Source of the DNA: a virus
Virus record (IMG/VR): IMGVR_UViG_3300005577_000053
Span: 1-43,064 of that record
Length of the DNA stretch: 43,064 nucleotides
Strand: one strand, 5' to 3'
Shown: piece after piece, positions 40,059-43,064 of the stretch
Numbering within the stretch: position 1 is the stretch's first letter
How the letters are laid out: each line of letters opens with the position of its first letter
The notes under the pieces: model-generated
The model's input: only the letters and a program-made list of their open reading frames with translations
Databases searched by the model: none
What the model was told of the DNA's origin: nothing
Made by a program: the position numbers and the translations under genes

Positions 40059-41302
40059 AAGTCTTTGTACCTGGCCGCCTCTTGATCCATCATCACTTCC
40101 CAGCGAGCATGTCGTCTCTTAGGGTCTGTGTCAGGATCGCCAAGAAGCTTGTTCTTAGAAATGTTTAGGAACCTAATCTGGGCATAAGCTTCATCATGCA
40201 CTTTACCAATCCCCAAGATGAAGTCTGCGGTGGCTTGTTTACTGGTCTTTGCATTTGCTACATTCCCCATGGTGAGCCATTTCATTCCCTCACCTGATCC
40301 ATCCGCTTGAGTCACCCCAATGATTGGACACTGCTTAGCAAGGGTGCGTAGCCATTCATAAATTTTACCCAGTCTGAGGTCCTCTCTGTCAGCATCAAAC
40401 CCCTGGACATGGTCAACCTGATCCACCACCACGACACAAGGTTTGTATTTCTCAATAAGCTTCTCAACATGAGTTTTGTTGAAGTTGCCCAGTCTAGGCA
40501 ATAGAATCTTTCCCTTAGTCTTCTCCATGAAGACCTGTTGTGCTCTTGCTCTATTACTAAGTATCTGTGCCAATGTAGCACCAAGCACTGACTGGTAGTA
40601 CCTCATGAGGATGTTGTCGTCCTCACCTTCGTTGTTGAGGTGCAGCACTGGGCCTAGGTTTTGAGCGACAGCTTGTTCTGCAAAGTAGCTGCCTTCGGAT
40701 GTTAGGAAAGTGGTTTTACCGGTCTCTGGGCGAGCGAACAAGAAGCCAAAGTTTCCTGGGCGCAAACTACCCAATGACTTGTTCAGGCTGTCCATGCGCC
40801 AGCGCAAGCCAGGCTTTAGATAAGTCTTGTCAAGTAGTTGCTCTAAATCTGGCTCCACAAACTCAAACTCATCTTGAGAAGCAACAGCGTTTCCACTGTC
40901 CCATTCCTCCAGAAGCTTGAGTTGCTCCTGTACCCCTGCCATGGCCCGGTTGTCGCCTTCTGAGGCGTTGTAGGCGGCCATGGAAAGCTCTTTGAGCAGC
41001 TGTCCCTTCTTCAGGGACACACAGAGCTGCTTAGCAGCGTCTTTGTCAACATCGAGAGTTTTCAAGTTCTCGAACAGCTGGATGTAGAACTCACGCTCAC
41101 TTGGTCGACTTGCGAAGAACAGGGTAGCAAGGGTGTCTACAGACATCGAGGTGTTAGCCTCGTCGTTGAAATACTCCTGGATACAGCGATAGATGCCTTG
41201 TAGTTCTTTGGGGAGGTCTTTCGCTTCCAAGATGGAACTCACAGTGGTGTAGCTCTCTCGCTCCAACGCAAGCAAGAGAACACCGAGTTCTGGAATTACA
41301 AT
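40055..41302 (-). CDS. DnaB-like replicative helicase, probable AUU start
   Basis: About 415 aa. N-terminal domain IPELGVLLLALERES..., then a RecA-like motor: Walker A LFARPETGKTTFLT (residues about 188-201), Walker B CVVVVDQVDHVQGFD, and GVTQADGSGEGMKWL near the DnaB H3 region. No ATG or GTG precedes the N-terminal domain; the first TTG (41275) would cut it by nine residues and has no ribosome binding site. ATT at 41302 has AGGAG exactly six bases upstream (41313-41309). A 10-bp hairpin lies just before that AGGAG and a near-consensus promoter about 110 bases further upstream. Confidence 0.9.
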   Translation of the reverse strand: MVIPELGVLLLALERESYTTVSSILEAKDLPKELQGIYRCIQEYFNDEANTSMSVDTLATLFFASRPSEREFYIQLFENLKTLDVDKDAAKQLCVSLKKGQLLKELSMAAYNASEGDNRAMAGVQEQLKLLEEWDSGNAVASQDEFEFVEPDLEQLLDKTYLKPGLRWRMDSLNKSLGSLRPGNFGFLFARPETGKTTFLTSEGSYFAEQAVAQNLGPVLHLNNEGEDDNILMRYYQSVLGATLAQILSNRARAQQVFMEKTKGKILLPRLGNFNKTHVEKLIEKYKPCVVVVDQVDHVQGFDADREDLRLGKIYEWLRTLAKQCPIIGVTQADGSGEGMKWLTMGNVANAKTSKQATADFILGIGKVHDEAYAQIRFLNISKNKLLGDPDTDPKRRHARWEVMMDQEAARYKDL

Positions 41303-41315
41303 GGTTTTCTCCTAT

Positions 41316-41339
41316 AGAGGTCTGTCTAAACAGACCTCT
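41316..41339 (-). promoter_or_regulatory. 10-bp hairpin next to the helicase ribosome binding site
   Basis: AGAGGTCTGT (41316-41325) pairs perfectly with ACAGACCTCT (41330-41339) around a 4-nt loop. In the leftward leader it is three bases upstream of AGGAG. It is not followed by a T-run, so it is more likely a translational or RNA-processing element than a terminator. Confidence 0.7.
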
Positions 41340-41354
41340 TAATATATTAATGTA

Positions 41355-41381
41355 GAAGCCTTCGCTTGGGGCTACGGCTTC
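41355..41381 (-). promoter_or_regulatory. second leader hairpin of the helicase operon
   Basis: GAAGCC (41355-41360) / GGCTTC (41376-41381) with a 15-nt loop, inside the helicase leader. The loop carries CGCTTGGGGCTACG, almost identical to 5100-5113 in the divergent hub. Confidence 0.5.
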
Positions 41382-41410
41382 ACTAACACAAATTGAAAGA
41401 GCATACTTCT

Positions 41411-41439
41411 ATTGTACCAAGAAAGCAACAGCTTGTCAA
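41411..41439 (-). promoter_or_regulatory. near-consensus leftward promoter of the replication operon
   Basis: Minus strand: perfect -35 TTGACA (41439-41434), 17-bp spacer, -10 TACAAT (41416-41411). Preceded by AAAAAGC, the shared context of the other promoters. Predicted start near 41404 leaves a leader of about 100 nt before the helicase. Confidence 0.9.
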
Positions 41440-41454
41440 GCTTTTTCTGGCTCT

Positions 41455-41592
41455 TTACGTTCCAGCAACAATCATTAGGTAGGCAATGTAGGCGAAAGGG
41501 CTGCAAAAAATGAGGAACACTGTAGCCTGTGCAAAACTCCACCCATCAGGCTCGTTGCGATGATACAAAAAATAGTCCAGAAATTTCTTCAT
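41455..41592 (-). CDS. small membrane protein, 45 aa
   Basis: ATG at 41592 with AAGGAA eight bases upstream, inside the primase 3' end. MKKFLDYFLYHRNEPDGWSF, then a hydrophobic hairpin-like stretch (FLIFCSPFAYIAYLMIVAG). It lies just upstream of the helicase promoter. No family recognised. Confidence 0.65.
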   Translation of the reverse strand: MKKFLDYFLYHRNEPDGWSFAQATVFLIFCSPFAYIAYLMIVAGT

Positions 41593-42325
41593 CTGTAAGT
41601 TCCTTGGGGTCTTGCTCGGTGATGACCACCCTTGCCTGCATCCCTAGCATCTTTGCTCTCTGGGCAATCTTCATAGCTTCCTTTGCCTTGTCGTGGTCTA
41701 GCCACACCACCAAGCTTCGATATAGCTTTGCCAAGCGTGTCAATTTGCTTGTAGGTAGGTTGGTACCTAACAGGGACATTGCATCGATTCTTCGCCCTTC
41801 TAGGGCTCCAGAATCTGCCAGGGTGATGGCACTGAGGCAGTCTTCTGTTAGGACCAGCTGCCTGGGTCCTTCCAGCGGTTGTACAGCCATTTGGTATATT
41901 GGGAGGAGACCTTCGTGTGGCCCGCTTGTGAAGTATTTCGATAGCTTCCTACCTCTCCAATCACTTTCGCTGAGATTCCGGGCTTGAAAGAACTGCTTGT
42001 CTCCTGTCCAGGGGAAGGTGAAGACAAGTTGATTTTTCGAGGGGCTGTAGCGCACACCTCTGGCAATAAGGGTTTCAATGGGCACATGATATTTTCCTAA
42101 CCAAGCAACAGCATCGCTGCCGAAATGAGTGGACAAATCATCGGGGAGAGGCTTAACGTCAGACACATCTTCTCTGTTGCGCTGAGCCTTTGCCACCAAT
42201 GGAGACATTGTGGGTCTGCTTTTGTCGTGACATGAGAAGCAGAAGCTCCCCCCGTCGTCATAGATCGCATTTGCATCACTACTCCCACAGTTTTCACATC
42301 GTATATGCCTCAAAAACCTAGCCAC
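41546..42325 (-). CDS. DNA primase, TOPRIM (T7 gp4 primase-like)
   Basis: 259 aa; GTG at 42325 directly after the previous stop. N-terminal zinc-binding domain IRCENCGSSDANAIYDDGGS with FCFSCHDK (C..C...C..C), then a TOPRIM domain with LVLTEDCLSAITLADSGAL (Glu) and SLVVWLDHDKAKEAMKIAQ (DxD). Makes RNA primers for the adjacent helicase; unlike T7 gp4, primase and helicase are separate genes here. The end overlaps the 45-aa membrane protein gene. Confidence 0.9.
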   Translation of the reverse strand: MARFLRHIRCENCGSSDANAIYDDGGSFCFSCHDKSRPTMSPLVAKAQRNREDVSDVKPLPDDLSTHFGSDAVAWLGKYHVPIETLIARGVRYSPSKNQLVFTFPWTGDKQFFQARNLSESDWRGRKLSKYFTSGPHEGLLPIYQMAVQPLEGPRQLVLTEDCLSAITLADSGALEGRRIDAMSLLGTNLPTSKLTRLAKLYRSLVVWLDHDKAKEAMKIAQRAKMLGMQARVVITEQDPKELTDEEISGLFFVSSQRA

Positions 42326-42556
42326 TTAGCACTCGTCACTGTCCATATTGTTAAACGCGCTTTCCTCTTCTGGAGTCCAGGCAATTTCCTCATCCAGCTC
42401 ATCAGCAAGCTCTTGTCTTGCTTGCTTCACTGTCTCGCTGAGCAAGTCGCTTTCTCTCAAACATTTAGTGCACATTTCCGTATATTCTCCTGAGCCTTTG
42501 AATTTAGAACAGGCTTCCTCTGTTGTGAGGAGCACATTACATGCGTAGCATCTCAT
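42326..42556 (-). CDS. small zinc-binding protein, 76 aa
   Basis: ATG at 42556 overlaps the previous stop (ATGA). MRCYACNVLLTTEEACSK, then TGEYTEMC-like GEYTEMCTKCLRESD, a CxxC...CxxC zinc site, and an acidic C-terminus. This small protein is a common partner upstream of primase in T7-like phages (pattern recognised, function not established). Confidence 0.8.
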   Translation of the reverse strand: MRCYACNVLLTTEEACSKFKGSGEYTEMCTKCLRESDLLSETVKQARQELADELDEEIAWTPEEESAFNNMDSDEC

Positions 42557-42675
42557 TTTTCAAATACCGTTTTAATCAGATCGATGATGAGCAATATGGT
42601 AAAGCCGGCTGCAAGTACAGCAAATGATGCGGTAATTATGGCAAAAGACCAAGTAAGGATAATTTCAGGACTCAT
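42553..42675 (-). CDS. small membrane protein, 40 aa
   Basis: ATG at 42675 with GGAGAG upstream gives MSPEIILTWSFAIITASFAV and LAAGFTILLIIDLIKTVFEK: a single long hydrophobic region, one helix or a tight hairpin. The longer in-frame reading from 42852 runs through another gene and is rejected. Confidence 0.7.
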   Translation of the reverse strand: MSPEIILTWSFAIITASFAVLAAGFTILLIIDLIKTVFEK

Positions 42676-42755
42676 TTGTCTCTCCAAGCCATCACAACAA
42701 TGGAAATTCCAAGGCAGGCCCAAAATACACCAAAGCCAATAGAAAAAGCATCCAT
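42672..42755 (-). CDS. membrane peptide, 27 aa
   Basis: ATG at 42755 overlaps the previous stop (TAATG) and has GGGAGA upstream. MDAFSIGFGVFWACLGISIV followed by VMAWRDK: one hydrophobic helix with a positively charged end. Its stop overlaps the next ATG. Confidence 0.6.
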   Translation of the reverse strand: MDAFSIGFGVFWACLGISIVVMAWRDK

Positions 42756-42982
42756 TACACATTCTCCCTTGAGGCATTCCAGCATTCTTCAAGTTCACCA
42801 AGAGACCATACATCGTTATCAAGCATGCCTTTAGATGCTGCCCATTCATCAAAGCTTAGCTTCTTCTTTGGGCTTACGAACTCCTCTTCATATTGCTGCA
42901 CACGAGTGACATAGTCACCTAATGTTTTTATTTGACCTGCTGCGCCGTCTTTGGCTGGTGGTTTAAACACAAGTGCTCCCAT
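42755..42982 (-). CDS. hypothetical protein, 75 aa
   Basis: ATG at 42982 inside the upstream reading frame (overlap 20 bp). MGALVFKPPAKDGAAGQIKT, then YVTRVQQYEEEFVSPKKKLS and FDEWAASKGMLDNDVWSLGE: soluble, charged, helical. No family recognised. No clear ribosome binding site, so coupling to the upstream gene is likely. Confidence 0.7.
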   Translation of the reverse strand: MGALVFKPPAKDGAAGQIKTLGDYVTRVQQYEEEFVSPKKKLSFDEWAASKGMLDNDVWSLGELEECWNASRENV

Positions 42983-43064
42983 CGGTTAAAAAGACTAAGT
43001 CACTCTCCTTAATAAAAAATTCCTTTTTATCAGCTAAACATACTCTGAAGTATTTTACACAATC
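42963..43064 (-). CDS. C-terminal end of a gene cut by the right window edge
   Basis: The minus strand is open from 43064 to a TAA at 42963-42965, ending FIKESDLVFLTDGSTCV. It overlaps the next ATG by 20 bp, as expected for a real gene end. If the window is circular it continues the DUF7666-like frame from base 1 without a shift. Confidence 0.5.
   Translation of the reverse strand, partial: DCVKYFRVCLADKKEFFIKESDLVFLTDGSTCV

Noticed and set aside
1-43064. CRISPR array, integrase or prophage repressor
   Set aside because: No repeat-spacer pattern, recombinase motif or CI-like repressor seen; the only arrays are the short repeats in the hub.

Overview
The window reads as an almost complete, probably circularly permuted, genome of a lytic podovirus-like tailed phage of a Gram-negative bacterium. 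Supporting evidence: a headful-type terminase and a large portal with a Gln/Met-rich C-terminus; P22 gp4-like and gp10-like tail proteins; a beta-helix tailspike; three consecutive ejection-type proteins; a GH19-type endolysin; and a T7-like replication set (TOPRIM primase, DnaB-like helicase, exo plus family-A DNA polymerase, SSB, 5'-3' exonuclease). I see no integrase, repressor, RNA polymerase or recognisable spanin pair. The host cannot be named from the sequence.

Layout. Positions 1-4051 are leftward (minus strand): many tiny genes, a tRNA-Leu(UAA) and an internal terminator. Positions 4052-5350 are a divergent non-coding hub with a leftward promoter, two rightward promoter candidates, an extreme AT-rich tract, a quadruplex motif, short direct repeats and a hairpin cluster. 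Positions 5351-29552 are the rightward virion and lysis operon: terminase, portal, a small protein lacking a normal start, GroES-like cochaperonin, scaffold, capsid, decoration and fibre proteins, SGNH esterase, WbsX/GH99-like hydrolase, holin-like genes, tail adaptors, tailspike, three ejection proteins and endolysin. It ends at a strong bidirectional terminator (29556-29591). Positions 29594-43064 are leftward again: ribonucleotide reductase, nucleotide-pool enzymes, exonuclease, SSB, split DNA polymerase, helicase (with its own near-consensus promoter) and primase.

The gene cut at position 1 and the reading frame cut at 43064 are in the same frame and strand if the ends are joined. The leftward operons would then be one continuous early/middle block from about 4110 through the junction to 29594. 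Gene overlaps (TAATG, ATGA) are the rule, implying translational coupling.

Most unusual points: (1) the helicase and 5'-3' exonuclease genes, and a gene behind the portal, have no ATG/GTG/TTG start where one is needed, and AUU/AUA/AUC codons sit at the expected places; (2) the family-A polymerase is split just before motif A by about 280 bp holding small ORFs, and a 7-nt disruption with an in-frame TAG lies inside motif A of the second piece; (3) four promoters share an AAnGCTTGA-type -35 context; (4) the divergent hub has replication-origin-like structure; (5) two carbohydrate-active enzymes sit in the tail-fibre block; (6) three HNH endonuclease genes are inserted among replication and nucleotide genes, one overlapping both nrdA and nrdB.
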